A stretch of DNA of 64,000 nucleotides from Macrobrachium rosenbergii (GCF_040412425.1 NC_089756.1:3207498-3271497); one strand, 5' to 3'; positions 1 through 10,827 are shown, counted from the first letter of the stretch. Notes: generated by a model from the sequence alone, not told the origin. Numbers and translations: made by a program.

Positions 1-26
1 TTGGGGGATAAAAGTTATCAGATAAC
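1..26 (+). repeat. 3' end of the E1 5' LTR
   Basis: These bases match 14,384-14,409 apart from G-run length, and the match stops at base 26. The following leader has TGGCAGCTTGATTCGAAT at about 43, which could be part of a primer-binding site, but its distance from the LTR end and its poor fit to a tRNA 3' end leave this open. Confidence 0.5.
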
Positions 27-694
27 CCTGATAACAGAGTGATGGCAGCTTGATTCGAATCCACACCAAAGAGGAAGTATGAATGATGTAGATTTTAGAG
101 ATAGGTTTACGAATAGGGATAAATGGTGACAGTCATTGAGATACAGGTTTAATATGGCGCAGTTAGTAACTCGGGGATATTAAGAGAAATGCCTCAGCTT
201 TGCATTTGTCACAGAAGCAAATGCGTGAGTCAACTGGGTTCATCAGTCTTTGTCAATAAGTGCTTTGGGGAAGCAATTGTTGTTAAGTGTGGAGTGTTTA
301 CTGTGATTTAAGACATGGGGGTAAGCTTTTGTGGTTTTTAATTGAGGTACAGTTATAATGTCGTAATTACTGGAGTGGTTGTGACGATGCTGGGGAGTGA
401 GTGGAGGGAAAAAAAGTGAGTTTTTCTCTTCTGAGTTTTCATTTTGGTGCATTTAAAAAAATTCTGCTATCTCTCTCTTCTGTCTTTTGTTTATCTCTTA
501 TGGAATTATTATGGGGGTGAAGTAGGTTATTTATATGGGCTGACTTTATTCAAGGTTTTTTTCCCTTATCGAGTTATTCTTAGATTGTGCAGTGTATAGG
601 ATGTAATGAAGGGATTGCTTAGTTAGTGAATCAGCTTGGACACAACAGGCAGTGCCTTACATCAGCTGTATTTGCTTGGAGACAATAAGCAAGG
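27..694 (+). other. E1 leader / unrecognisable gag remnant
   Basis: No sustained reading frame is present. A short open stretch from the ATG at 79 stops after about 16 codons. Because the first recognisable gag domain is the zinc-knuckle region at 695, the matrix and capsid portion has either been deleted or decayed beyond recognition here. Confidence 0.4.
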
Positions 695-1036
695 GTGATA
701 ACAGATGGGGATTTTTCCTGCAGAGATTTTTCTTCTTTTTTTTTTCTTGGGAGGATGACTTGGGGGTTTAACTTTATGGATCCAACACCACAGTTTTGTT
801 GTATTAATTGTAATAGGTTGGGTCACACGAAGAAGTTTTGCCTAGTAAAATACTGTGATGGGTGTAGGAGTTCTGCATATTCTTGGGAGTTTTGTCCGTC
901 ACTCAGAAGTAAAGTTAGGCCAGTAACTCAGAATTTTGGTAGAAGCTATAGGAAAGCTCCTCAGGAGGGATATCCAGGGAAGTCTAGAAATAGACAGAAT
1001 TTTTGTAGGGCAGAACAGCCAAAGGGGAAAGGATAA
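695..1036 (+). pseudogene. E1 gag remnant: nucleocapsid zinc knuckles
   Basis: This frame contains CINCNRLGHTKKFC, a perfect CX2CX4HX4C retroviral-type zinc knuckle, at about residues 36-49. It is followed by a cysteine-rich segment, CDGCRSSAYSWEFC, which looks like a second knuckle that has lost its histidine. A basic Arg/Lys/Gln tail follows. In the family this domain binds genomic RNA in the particle. The frame overlaps the protease frame by about 100 nt, which may reflect a frameshift or decay. Nothing upstream encodes a recognisable capsid. Confidence 0.7.
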
Positions 1037-1405
1037 ACTGTTCGTATCATATAGGCTTTTGGGAGATATAGGGGAACTGAAGTCTGTGGTGAAGGGAGCC
1101 ATAACTGGGTCTAGTATTTTGATTTTTGTAGACATGGGTGCATCAGTCAGTTTAGTTGACTATGATTCTTATCAATCGATGTTTTCCCAGTATCGGTGAG
1201 GCATTCAGAGGAGAAAGTGTGTGATGTCCAGGCTCATAAACTGGATGTTGTAGGAGAGGTGGATATCTGTTTTTTGCTAGGGAACCAGTTAATAAGGGAA
1301 CCAGTTTTGGTGGTGAGAGGTGTTAACCTGGGTAATAAGGTTTTATTGGGCATCCAGTATGTGCTAGGATTGGTATTTCTATATACCCAAGTAAAGGAGG
1401 TATAA
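936..1405 (+). pseudogene. E1 aspartic protease remnant, interrupted by E2
   Basis: The first frame (936-1,199) carries IFVDMGASVSLVD, which corresponds to the retropepsin active site (D-T/S-G-A). The central residue is Met instead of Thr or Ser, so activity is doubtful. A second frame (1,196-1,405) continues with the flap and C-terminal region, ending in a hydrophobic KVLLGIQYVLG segment like the family's D/G-LLLG motif. Protease coding shifts frame just before the E2 insertion point. Past E2, the same shifted frame stays open for a further ~18 codons from 7,673, which shows that E2 landed inside this gene. Confidence 0.65.
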
Positions 1406-1406
1406 C
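1403..1406 (+). repeat. Left target-site duplication of E2 (TAAC)
   Basis: TAAC here is repeated at 7,669-7,672 directly after the right LTR. If the G at 1,407 is counted as duplication rather than LTR, the 5-bp version is TAACG versus TAACT, with one mismatch. Four to five bases is the usual length for Ty3/Gypsy integrases. Confidence 0.65.
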
Positions 1407-1407
1407 G

Positions 1408-1834
1408 TGTATAGATATTAAATATTATTACCATTGCATGTATATTTACTTTATTATTATCCTACAGGAGAATTATGTTTACTTTAACATTCATACTGCA
1501 TCAGTGCTTATGTTTAGTTTATCATTTATCCTGCATCAATGCTTTAATCATTACTGTATACATATTATAAAACAGCTAGATGATTATGCATTGTGGTAAC
1601 ATCACAATTACATGTGACAGCATCACTATTATTCTGTCCCACCAAGTGCGATGCATAAGCAGTTCCAATTAAGTGGCAGCTGAAGTGACAAGTGTGAGAC
1701 TTCCTTCCACTCTCACGTTATTGTCTGTCTGTCTTGAATATATGGGAATACTAATAATCTACGATTTTAACTCATTACCCTTTGTTCCATTGCCTACATG
1801 GACGTATGTGGCAGGGTTGCATGCTGCAGATACA
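1408..1834 (+). repeat. E2 5' LTR
   Basis: It begins TGTATAGAT and ends GCAGATACA, with inverted TGTA/TACA termini. It aligns along its whole length with 7,244-7,668. Shared blocks include AAGTGCGATGCATAAGCAG and GTTATTGTCTGTCTGTCTTG. Confidence 0.9.
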
Positions 1835-1852
1835 TGGCGCAGTGAGTATCTC
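1835..1852 (+). promoter_or_regulatory. E2 primer-binding site
   Basis: TGGCGCAGTGAGTATCTC lies immediately after the LTR. TGG pairs with the CCA end of a tRNA, and TGGCGCAGT resembles the binding sites of other arthropod Gypsy elements. I recall those as serine-tRNA type but cannot confirm the tRNA here. Confidence 0.6.
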
Positions 1853-2386
1853 CCTTGACAGAGACTTCAGCCGGGCCCAAGGTTTTGAAATCTAAGAAGG
1901 CGGCCGCCATTGAGTGTTTACTTCTCATCTCGCACACTGGATCTTTTACAGTGACCCAGGATATTAACGACAGTGTCGCCAGTGCATTACAGTGTCTCCA
2001 GGAGTGATACAGTGTTTGTGCAGTAAAGAGTTAGTGTTAGTGTGGTGTTGTGAGAATTCGTCCTTGTCAGTATCTGGGCGGGATATTTGAATTCTGGTGC
2101 GATTTTTGCGGCCCCACCATGCATCCTTCTCCCCTAAGGCATTAAGGGTTACAGGTGCCCAGCGCTACCCCCACAGCTCTCCACTCAGCCCACCCTCCTC
2201 CTCACCACTCACTCTCCACCCAGCCACCTACACTCGCTCACCTGCCTACTTTATTTGATAAGCTCACTGTAACTTAGATTTTAAGTTTCAAATACTCCTG
2301 GTGCATTCCTTCGTTTGCATACAGCAAATTGGACATTTAACTGGCATTCTACAGATTCCAAGCTCTCTTATGATACCCAGCTCAAC
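1853..2386 (+). other. E2 untranslated leader
   Basis: About 530 nt lie between the primer-binding site and the gag ATG. I see no ORF of interest and no long repeat. The length is within the normal range for a retroelement leader. Confidence 0.6.
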
Positions 2387-3976
2387 ATGGCTTAGCAAGA
2401 GGAACAGCTAATTGAGTTGACTGATCAGACAGAGGATCAGACAGTGAATCAGGCAGAGGATCAGACAGAGGGTCTGATGGGAGATGACGGATCAATGCAT
2501 CCCCCCACAGCTGATGATGGTACCAGCCTCACCCTTTCTCCTCCCCTGACTCCCAGTAGGCCAGGAGGCCGCGATAATGACATATTGCACCTCATACATT
2601 TTCTTCAAACTTTCAGCTTGCAAGAGCAATATCGACAGAGACAAGAGGAACTGACCTTCAGACGACAGATGGAGCAATCACAGAGAGTCTGATGGGAGAT
2701 GATGGATCAATGCATCCCCCCACAGCTGATGACGGTACCAGCCTCACCCTCTCTCCTCCCCTGACTCCCAGTAGGCCAGGAGGCCGCAATAATGACATGT
2801 TGCATCTCATACATTTTCTTCAAACTTTCAGCTTGCAGGAGCAATATCGACAGAGACAAGAGGAATTGACCTTCAGTTGACAGATGGAGCAATCACGACA
2901 AGAAGACAACCAGTGATTCGTGGCTCTTTTCACATTGCTATCAGGACAGCTTGTGGCATCCATCGCAACCCCAGCAACCTGTCACACCTGTTCCCCAACC
3001 CCTGGCATTGCAGTGCATACACCTAAGGTTTCTAGCAAGCCTATGGTCCATCCCCCACCTCTCCTGCAACGAAATGCAAAATATCAAGTGTTTTGCCAAT
3101 GGAGACTCTGTTTTGAGGACTATACAGCCTTAGTTGGACTTGATAGATGCATCAAATCTCCCAGCTGATCCACCTGAGGACTTTCATCTCCCTGGACGTC
3201 CAGCGTCTGCTTACACATACACTGGGTATCCCTCCCGATGCATCACTCTCCCTTACAGAGTAAGTATACCTTAGTTTAACCAGACCACTGAGGTGTTGGA
3301 TATGCTGCAGAAGCACATTCGCAGCCTTATAAATAAAGCTTTACGACATAGAGAATTGTTGTCCTGCAAACCGGCTGTGGGAGAATTGTTTGCAGACTAC
3401 TACGCACATCTCAAGGATCTCGCTGATGAACTGATTTATGCACTGGCAACCCCCTTCCTGTGCTGAATGGCAATTGCAGATGGTAATTTTGATGGGCATG
3501 AGGGATGAAGAGTTAATACAATGCCTTATCCCTTCCAACCCTCATCCACCCTCACAGAGTTTGTGACATGCTGCTGCTCCTACGAATCTCCATGCGCGAC
3601 TGCATCAGCCATTGCATTTTTCCCTAGCCAGGTCAACGCAGTATCTTCATACAAGAGGAACCAGTGCCTACAGAAGAGGATTTCTCATCGATCTCCTGAC
3701 CAGTGTTCTCACCAGTCTCTTAACAGTGACCCTTGTCAATACTACTCTCACAGGCACGACTCTGGACAACGCTCAGCCAAGGGCGCCACCTGCAATAACT
3801 GCGGATGCAAGGGTTATTGGCCCAGATCTCAGAAATGCCCTGCTGAGGAAGCTCAGTGCAATATTTGCCAGAAACAGACATTTCGAGAAGATGTGCAGGT
3901 CTACCAAGACAAATCGGACCAGGCATGCAGCATCACCTTTAAGCCCAAGTGGAAATCACCCCTCAACACCTACTAA
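2387..3976 (+). pseudogene. E2 gag, broken
   Basis: The ATG at 2,387 is followed by a TAG two codons later. The frame then continues with a Gln/Glu/Asp-rich N-terminus, a Pro-rich segment and a helical LQEQYRQRQEELTFRRQ stretch, which is present twice because of a 215-bp duplication. After frameshifts, 2,920-3,168 carries capsid-like sequence (FCQWRLCFEDYTALVGLD). Frame 3,521-3,976 carries two degenerate zinc knuckles, CNNCGCKGYWPRSQKC and CNICQ, in which the first has lost its histidine. Gag would form the particle and bind RNA. This copy cannot make it. Confidence 0.7.
2474..2903 (+). repeat. 215-bp tandem duplication inside E2 gag
   Basis: The copy at 2,474-2,688 is repeated at 2,689-2,903 with only scattered substitutions. 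The period is 215 nt, which is not a multiple of three, so the duplication itself breaks the reading frame. Confidence 0.85.
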
Positions 3977-4628
3977 GTCAAACACCAGCTGTTGTCTCGT
4001 AGGTGCCAACTCAGATAATGAGTCTCCCACACCAGTCAATGTCTTCCTGTCATTTGGTGATATCTCATCGCATCTCCAGTTAATCCCCGATACAGGAGCA
4101 GACATCACAGTGATTGGCACCACACACTTGGATGCACTCTGCATACCCTGGACAAGACTTTTGCCTCCACCCATGACGGATGTCTTGACAGCAGATGGAT
4201 CCCCCATGACACCAGCTTTCGGATGCTTCCAGGCAACACTTCACCTCGGCAACAAGCCATGCTTCACAACCATACATGTTCACGAGGATATACAGACCAC
4301 CCTCCTCTCCCATGGACATTGCAGAGCCCTTGCCATAGTGTCACCAGGCTTCCCGAAGCCCATTCTCAAGGTGACACATGTCAACAGATGTGCCCAGTTT
4401 CCTGCCTCTGCCATGACGTCACCCGCAGTTGCTAAGGACTATTTTCTCCGCCATTTCAGTGATGTCCTCATATCCAAGAAGGATCTACAGACTCAGCCAC
4501 TGAAGAAAATGACAGGTCCTCCAGTGTGGATCCACCTGAAACCCGGTGCTGTGCCATTCGCTATACACACACCAGGGCCCATCCCGCTCGCCCTTAGGGA
4601 TCAAGTGAAAGAAGAACTTGATCTTTAG
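3612..4628 (+). pseudogene. E2 protease and start of RT
   Basis: An uninterrupted 338-codon frame covers this stretch. Around residues 155-172 it contains LQLIPDTGADITVIG, an intact retropepsin active site (D-T-G-A), with the downstream flap region HVHEDIQTTLLS. The C-terminus (about 285-338) runs into the RT N-terminus with FSDVLISKKDLQTQPLKKMTG and GAVPFAIHTPGPIPLALRD. It ends at a TAG at 4,626 inside the RT. Its N-terminal third overlaps the gag zinc-knuckle frame. This is the best preserved enzyme segment in E2. Confidence 0.78.
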
Positions 4629-5346
4629 TGCAACAAGGAATCATCTCACCAGCAGGTGATGAACCCTCTGAATGGTGCCATCCCACGGTCCTGGTACCCA
4701 AAGACAAAGGTGTCTGCATCACTGAGGATCACACCCACCTAAATTCTCAGGTTGCCCATGCTACACACCCATTGCCCATGCTCCACAATGCCATCCACAA
4801 CATCTCTCCTTCTGTGAAGTGCTTCACCACAGCAGACTCCCTGCATGACTACTGGCAGATGGAGTTGGCAGAAGAGGACCACCACCTGACCACATTTATA
4901 ACTCCATACAGAAGATTTCAGCATTACCACGGCCCAATGAGATTTTGGGTGACAGGTGTTGCGTACTGCCTCCATGGGTATATGTCCCTACAGGGTATAC
5001 CCAACTGTGTGAAAGTTGTAGATGACATCCTCCTGTCCAACAATCTCCCCTCTCACCTACAAAATGTACACCAGGTGCAGTCAATATGGCATCACCGTCA
5101 ACAAGGAGAAATTCACCATAGTGGCCCCTAAAGTTAACTTCTGGGGTTTTGTCCTATCATCCGACGGCATTACAGCAGACCCCGACAAGGTATCCACTAT
5201 GTGTGACTTCCCTACACCGTCCAACGTTACAGACCTCAGGTCATTTATGGGTCTCGTCAATCAACTCGCTCACTTCATTCCAGACATTGCAGCAGCAGCA
5301 TATCCCACGCCCACTCATGAGCCCCAAAAGCTCATTCATTTGGACT
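4628..5346 (+). pseudogene. E2 reverse transcriptase
   Basis: The order is GIISPAGDEPSEWCHPTVLV (RT motif 1), TTADSLHDYWQMELAEEDH (motif A region, with S where Asp-Leu is usual) and VVDDILLSNN in motif C, so the two catalytic aspartates are present. It continues with KEKFTIVAPKVNFWGFVLSSDGIT and the thumb region FPTPSNVTDLRSFMGLVNQ. At least one frame change occurs near 5,090. This family has VVDD rather than YIDD or YVDD. The RT would copy the genomic RNA, but the gene is interrupted. Confidence 0.82.
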
Positions 5347-6102
5347 CCCGACCATGAGCAAGCATTTAAGAAGGTCAAGGCAGCTCTGACTTCACCACCT
5401 GTCCTGGCACCCTTCAACCCAGCTCCGCCTGTGGTTCTGCAAACAGACACCTCATGCTTGTACGGCCTCGGTTATGCCCTACTTCAAGACAATGGCCACG
5501 GTCAGGTGCATCTCATCCAGTGTGACTCTCATTTTCTGAGTGACATGGAAACTCGCTACGTCACCATAGAGCTGGAGCTGCTTGCAGTCACTTGGGCTAT
5601 GGCTAAGTGCCACCTATATTTGTCTGGGCTTCAGCATTTCACCTTGATGACTGACCATTGCTTCTTAATATCGATTTTCAACCACTGCACTTTGGACGCC
5701 ATTGAGAATCCACACCTACAACACCTCAAGGTGAAAGTGGCCCCCTACATCTTCACTGCATCTGGCGTGTGGGGAAACAGCTCTGCATATGAGACGCCCT
5801 GTCTCGCTCCCCAACCAGCTGCCCCACACCTAAAGATGAGGAAGACTGCACCGCCTCGACTGTACATGTCAGGAGCATCGTCGCCAGCACTACTGCTTCC
5901 ACTGACGACCAGGCAACAGGACCCATCATCGAAGAAGATAGGACTCTACAAGAAATCTGCACCGTTGCATCTCAGGATCAAGACTACAATCATCTCTTCC
6001 ACTTCATCCCCAACAGCTTTCCCATCAACTGCTAGAACCTCCATGCCTCTGCCCTTCTGTATTGGAAGCTGCAGGATAGCCTTTACGCGGATGGAGAGTT
6101 AG
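5347..6102 (+). pseudogene. E2 RT connection and RNase H
   Basis: The frame carries FIWTPDHEQAFKKVKAALTS, then VVLQTDTSCLYGLGYALLQD, the Gypsy RNase H start with its first Asp. It continues with METRYVTIELELLAVTWAM, with the catalytic Glu, and FTLMTDHCFLISIFN, with the third Asp. After about residue 215 (VAPYIFTASGVWGNSSAY) similarity fades into a Pro/Ser/Thr-rich stretch, consistent with decay of the linker to integrase. The stop is at 6,100. Confidence 0.82.
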
Positions 6103-6104
6103 CG

Positions 6105-7228
6105 TTATACAGGCCCGGGATCGTCATCCCTGCAGCCCTTTGTAGATGCACCTTGGCTCGCCTCCATGACAGCCACTGAGGGATTGAAGCTACTTGACAT
6201 CGTGCAAGACAGACAGTGTTTTGGCCAGGCATCGACGCTGATATAAAGAATACTGTAGAAAGTTGTGATGCTTGCCAACAGCTTCTTCCCAGTCAGTAAC
6301 AAGAACCTTACATGTGTGATGACCACCCACCCTGGCCCTTCGAAAGGGTATCAGCTGATTTCTTCCATGTAGCAGGGAAATCCTTCCTTGTTATCGTTGA
6401 TAGACTTTCAAGCTGTCCTGTGGTTGTCCCCTGTGGACGTGACACAACTGCAGCCAAAGGCACAAGAGTGTTCTGTCTTCTCCAGTGAGGTTGGTGCCCC
6501 ACTCCGCTTGCGGACCGATGGAGGACCCACATTTTCCAGCTAAGAATTGAAGCAATTCGCCAACCACTGGGGTGTTCATCACACCATCACTTCTCCACAT
6601 TACCTTCAGCCCAATGGACACACGGAAGCTGCAGTAAAAGCTGCCAAACACCTGATCATCAAGACTGCCCCATCCGGGAACATAGATTTTGAGGACTTTG
6701 ACAAAGGACTACTGGAACTTCGTAACACCCCGAACCCTGCTGGACACTCCCCTGTGCAGATTCTCTATGGCCACCCTCTCTGCACCTGTGTTCCAGCCCA
6801 CCCCGAGTCATTCACAGATGAGTGGCAAACTAAGACAGAGGATTACAACCATCATACTGCTACCCACACCGATCAGGTCATGAGCCTTTACAACTCACAT
6901 GCCTGCCCTCTAACCAAGCTTGCCATCGGCCAGTGAGTCAGGATACAAGACGCCATGATGCTACGATGGGATACGGTTGGCATCATGATGGGGCGGTAGG
7001 TCAAGATAGTACGAAGTGCGCCTTCCTAGTGGTCGCATATGGTTCCAAAACCGTAGAAATTTATGCCCAGTGCCTAACATGAGTGATGACACCTCTCCCC
7101 AAGTCCCTGTGTCCCCTTGCTCTGGCCAGGAAAGAGAGCCATCATCTAACCTCCCCTCAGTGCCCCTCGTCATTCATCCTGATTTGCTGGAAGGAGTCAA
7201 TGTACGGTTGAGACAGTGCTACAAGCGT
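6105..7228 (+). pseudogene. E2 integrase
   Basis: The sequence is fragmented. The HHCC zinc-binding region survives in pieces, with SCDACQQ encoded near 6,261-6,278. The core begins FERVSADFFHVAG near 6,339 (first catalytic Asp). The second Asp is in an RTDGGPTF-like segment near 6,510. The frame 6,547-6,936 has LQPNGHTEAAVKAAKHL with the catalytic Glu, then LLELRNTPNPAGHSPVQILYG. The C-terminal tail near 7,010-7,060 encodes RLPSGRIWFQNRRNLCPVP, typical of the K02A2.6-like group. Integrase inserts the cDNA. This copy is inactive because of stops. Confidence 0.8.
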
Positions 7229-7243
7229 AAAGGGGGAGGGAAG
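7229..7243 (+). promoter_or_regulatory. E2 polypurine tract
   Basis: AAAGGGGGAGGGAAG, fifteen purines, ends exactly where the 3' LTR begins. This is the expected primer for plus-strand DNA synthesis. Confidence 0.85.
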
Positions 7244-7668
7244 TGTATAGATATCAAATATCAGTACCATTGCATGTATATTTACTTTATTATGATCTTA
7301 CAGGAGAATTATGTTTACTTTAACATTCATCCTGCATCAACGCTTATGTTAGTTTATCATTTATCCTGCATCAATGCTTTAACCATTACTGTATATTATT
7401 GTAAAACCACTAGCTGATTATGCATTGTGGCAACATCGCAGTTATATGTGATAGCATTACTATTATTCTTTCCTGCCAAGTGCGATGCATAAGCAGTTCC
7501 AGTTAATTGGCCACTGAAGTGACAAGCGTGAGACTTCCTTCTGCTTCCACGTTATTGTCTGTCTGTCTTGAATATATGGGAATATTAAGAATCTATGATT
7601 TTAATTCATCACCCTTCGTTCCATTGCCTACATGGACGTATGTGGCAAGGTTATGTGCTGCAGATACA
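7244..7668 (+). repeat. E2 3' LTR
   Basis: It aligns end to end with 1,408-1,834, has the same TGTA and TACA termini, and is followed by the TAAC duplication. Confidence 0.9.
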
Positions 7669-7672
7669 TAAC
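7669..7672 (+). repeat. Right target-site duplication of E2 (TAAC)
   Basis: It matches 1,403-1,406. E1 sequence resumes directly after it. Confidence 0.65.
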
Positions 7673-8234
7673 TGTTGGGGAAACTGGAGGTATTATCCGT
7701 ATGTGGGTGCTGAGGAAATGGAGGGGGATATATTTGTAAGTGGAAATAAGGAGGAAATTATGGGAGATAATCGATCACAGGGAGATAGTGATCCTAATGG
7801 TGAGGGCAAGAGGATATATAAAGGTGTTTTAGAACCAGGTATGGTTGGTCTGGTGAAAGTTAAGGTGAGTCATTTAAAGGTGAATAAATAGGTATGTGTG
7901 GTGGAAGGTAGTGAGAAACTAAAAGGAGTGGTGAGTAGTTTCCACAAATATGGTGTTAAATGATGGAGTTACATGGGTGGGATTGTTGAACTGTAACAAT
8001 TCAGTTAGGAGATATCAGAGGAATACCTATACTGTAGATCTGGAGGAATGGAGAGAGGACACTGAATCAGTTTCATTAATAGGGGAGCAAAATGTGTTTT
8101 TGGAGGCTGAAATGGAGGTTAGAAGGGAGATTTTTAGGAGTGGTTTGGGCGAGGCAGACTAAAAAGAATACATAGAGGGGTTGGGTGAGGTGTGAGCTGA
8201 ATATGGAGATGTTATTGCTTCGAAGGGAGATAAA
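7673..8234 (+). pseudogene. E1 protease-RT linker
   Basis: This segment resumes E1 after E2. Two short frames are open: to 7,891 (GDIFVSGNKEEIMGDNRSQ and a Lys/Val-rich end) and 7,950-8,162 (Glu-rich, ending RSGLGEAD). Position and composition fit the region between the protease and RT of Gypsy polyproteins, but I recognise no motif in it. Confidence 0.45.
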
Positions 8235-8894
8235 TTGGGGTTGACTGATGTGCTGGAGCAACAGGTGTATTTGGAAAGGGGAACAAAGCCTATTTATGTC
8301 CTGTTGTATAGGATACCTTTCAAGATTAGGGAGCAGGTTGAGCAAGAGGTTAACAAGTGGGAGGAGGAAGGTATAATTAGGCCTAGCTCGTCACCTGTTA
8401 ATTTCCCATTGTTGGCGGTATCTAAGAAGGATGGTTTTACCGTGTATGTGTGGATTTTAGGAAATTGATTGAGAAGACCATTCCAGATAGGTACCAGTGG
8501 CGTGTTTGCCAGATTTGTTTGTGGTGATTGGAAGTAGGAATATTTACTCATCAACTGATCTCATGCAAGGGTTTTTGCAAGAACCACTGAGTGAGGCGAG
8601 TAGAAAGCTAACAGCTTTTTCAATACCAAAAGACATTGTAAATTTACACGGATACCTTTTGGTTTGTCAGGTAGTCCTATTACATCTACGAGGTTAGTGA
8701 ATACTGCCTTGCATAGGATATTGGGGAAAATGTGTTTGTTTATATGGATGACATTTTGATTGCTAAGGATTCCAAAGAGAAACATTTAGAAGTGCTTAGG
8801 GAAATCCTTAGGAGGCTTAGAATGGCAGGTCTAAAGGTTTAACTAGCCAAGTGTGATTTTTTGAAGAGACAGATTATATGTTAAGGACTTCGTT
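8235..8894 (+). pseudogene. E1 reverse transcriptase, decayed
   Basis: The N-terminal block is clear: GTKPIYVLLYRIPFK, EQEVNKWEEEGIIRPSSSPV and FPLLAVSKKDG (8,270-8,440). The middle of the palm is broken by several stops. Catalytic motif C survives as YMDDILIAKDS from 8,741. The following thumb residues (REILRRLRMAGLKV) are interrupted by a TAA. Typical Gypsy RT order is kept, but the gene cannot be read through. Confidence 0.82.
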
Positions 8895-9926
8895 TTGAAA
8901 GAAGGTGTTCGAGTGAATAACGAGAAGGTCAAAGTAATTGCTAATTTTCATACACCAAAGAGGAAGAAAAACGTCTGCTCAATCATGGGAATGGCGGGGT
9001 TTTTCCATAGATTCGTGAAAGGTTTTTCTATGTTGTCAGAACCTTTGATGGATGTACTGAGGGATGATGTACAGTTTTCATGGGGCGAAGCTCAGCAGGC
9101 AGCCTTTCAGAAAGTCAAGGAGGCTTTGATGAGTCCTCCAGTTTTAAAATTCCCTGATTTTGCTTTACCTTTCACATTAGTGACTGATGCCAGTCAAGAG
9201 GGGGTAGGTGCTTGCTGAATGCAGAAATTTGAGAGTAAATTGCATCCAATAGCTTTTTATAGCAGTAAGGCCAGAACACGAGGGAGTAATGAATGGTTAA
9301 TGGCAATGGTGGATAAGGAAACTTTTGCAGTGGTGTCTAGTTTGGTTCATTTTAAGATGTTACTAATGGTAAATAAGGTGGAAGTTCTCACGGATCATAA
9401 GCCGTTGTTGGATCTTTTTAACAAGCCTGATCTGTCTCCTAAGAGGGCTAGGTGGGTTTTGACAATTAGAGATTTTGATGCTAAGCTTAAGTACATTGAG
9501 GGTAAACATAAGGTGGTGGCAGATTCTCTTAGTAGGAATTTTGTGGATATGGAGGGTGAGCATGTGTGTAATGCAACTGGCGAGTTCGTGGACTGGGATA
9601 TTAGTGTGGTGAAGAAACAAGATGAAGATGAGTTTTATGCAGATGCCAAGGCATTCCTTAGAGGAGAGTTAGTGAGAAAAGGTTATAGATTACATTATTC
9701 AGGTCTGGATTTAGAGGATAATTTGATGGTGAGGAGAATTAAATATAAGTTGAGTTGTGAGGATAAGGATGACACGACACAGATTGTGGTGCCAAAAGAG
9801 TTAATTCCAGTGGTTTCGGATATTGTAAGTTTGGCAGTCTACATTTGGGGATTGAGAAGGCGTACCGGAGAGTACACAATAAGGTTTTCCAGAAGAACAT
9901 GTTTCCTTCAGCGGAGAATTTTGTGA
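8895..9926 (+). pseudogene. E1 RT connection, RNase H and start of integrase
   Basis: Frame 8,895-9,218 has the thumb and connection (IMGMAGFFHRFVKGFS, FSWGEAQQAAFQKVKEAL) and enters RNase H at FTLVTDASQEGVGAC. One TGA at 9,216 separates it from an otherwise continuous 235-codon frame carrying IAFYSSKARTRGSNEW, VEVLTDHKPLLDLFNK and YIEGKHKVVADSLSR, the conserved end of Gypsy RNase H. The last ~90 residues approach the integrase zinc-binding domain before a frameshift near 9,850. This is the best preserved part of E1. Confidence 0.85.
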
Positions 9927-10827
9927 AGGGACGTTCTGTGTGTTATTCGTGCAAACCAGTGAGGGTTACATCGTATACACTGGGGTCTTTTTCTATCCTT
10001 AGTAGGCCATTTGAAAGGGTTCATATGAATATTCTGATGAGCTTTTATAAATCAGGGTTTGGATACAAGCATATGTTGGTAATTATAGATGAGTTAACGA
10101 GGCTTGTGGAGATTTTTCCGTTAAAGAATAAGACGGCGGATGAGGTTGGGGTGACATTTTGACGTGGGTATATTTGTAGATATGGGGTCCCGGAGATACT
10201 TATCACTGATGATGGGAGAGAATTTGTGAACAGAACGCTAGCGTGTCTTGCAGAAGTTAAGGGGATACAGAAAGTAAATATTCTTCCGTATAGGCCAGAA
10301 GCTAATGGGTTGTGTGAGTGAGCTAATAGGAAATAGGAAAGTGCTCAAAGCTCTGAGAGTTACAGTAGGTGGTAATGATAAGAACTGGGATAGATATATA
10401 CAGTAGATGTGGTTAGACATAGCATAAATACAATGGTTAGTGATTCGATTGATGTCTCGCCTGTTGAGGCATTATTTGGGCTGCATTTGATTTGTTGTCT
10501 ATACCTTCATGTTGTGATGATACAGTTAAATCATTAATTGCTACAGCTAAATAGAGACATGCACGTCTTAGTAATAATTTGGAGTAAAAGACGCGAGAGA
10601 TGGTCGCGAGAAGTAATGCAAAATCGGATGGCGTAAGAGTTGCAACTGGGGAAAAGGTATTTTTGAAGATTAATGTCAGAAATGACTTAAATTATAAGCT
10701 AGGTCCAAAATTTGAAGGGCAATTTCAGGTTTTAGAGGAGAAAAAGGGAAATGGATTCATAGTTCTGAATGAAGACGCGGCGCTAATGAAGTTAACGCAC
10801 ATTTCGAAGATTAAAAGAACAGCTTAA
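9845..10827 (+). pseudogene. E1 integrase with altered active site
   Basis: Frame 9,845-10,162 has the end of the HHCC finger (CYSC) and the core start FERVHMNILMSFYKS, where the invariant first Asp is Asn. Further on, out of frame, are LITDDGREFVN (second Asp, ~10,203) and PYRPEANGLCE (catalytic Glu, ~10,290-10,320), followed by a TGA. Frame 10,600-10,827 is the C-terminal domain with GPKFEGQFQVLEEKKGNGF, matching the GPY/F module, and ends with IKRTA just before the envelope-like region. Confidence 0.82.

Larger units (their letters stand above)
1407..7668 (+). mobile_element. E2: Ty3/Gypsy element of the K02A2.6-like type nested in E1
   Basis: The element is complete in outline: 5' LTR, primer-binding site, gag, protease, RT, RNase H, integrase, polypurine tract and 3' LTR. 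It is bounded by TAAC target duplications and lies in the same orientation as E1. The LTRs are 427 and 425 bp and differ at very roughly one base in ten by eye, so the insertion is old. The internal region (~5.4 kb) is of normal length but has stops and frameshifts in every gene. Codon and base use (GC-richer, Pro/Thr/His-rich) differ clearly from the AT-rich, G-rich E1 around it. Confidence 0.88.

Noticed and set aside
43..62. Definite E1 primer-binding site at TGGCAGCTTGATTCGAAT
   Set aside because: It lies ~17 nt from the LTR end and its complement lacks the right spacing between T-loop and CCA end for a tRNA.
243..452. Minus-strand 69-codon ORF near the window start
   Set aside because: No recognisable content, and antisense to the E1 leader.
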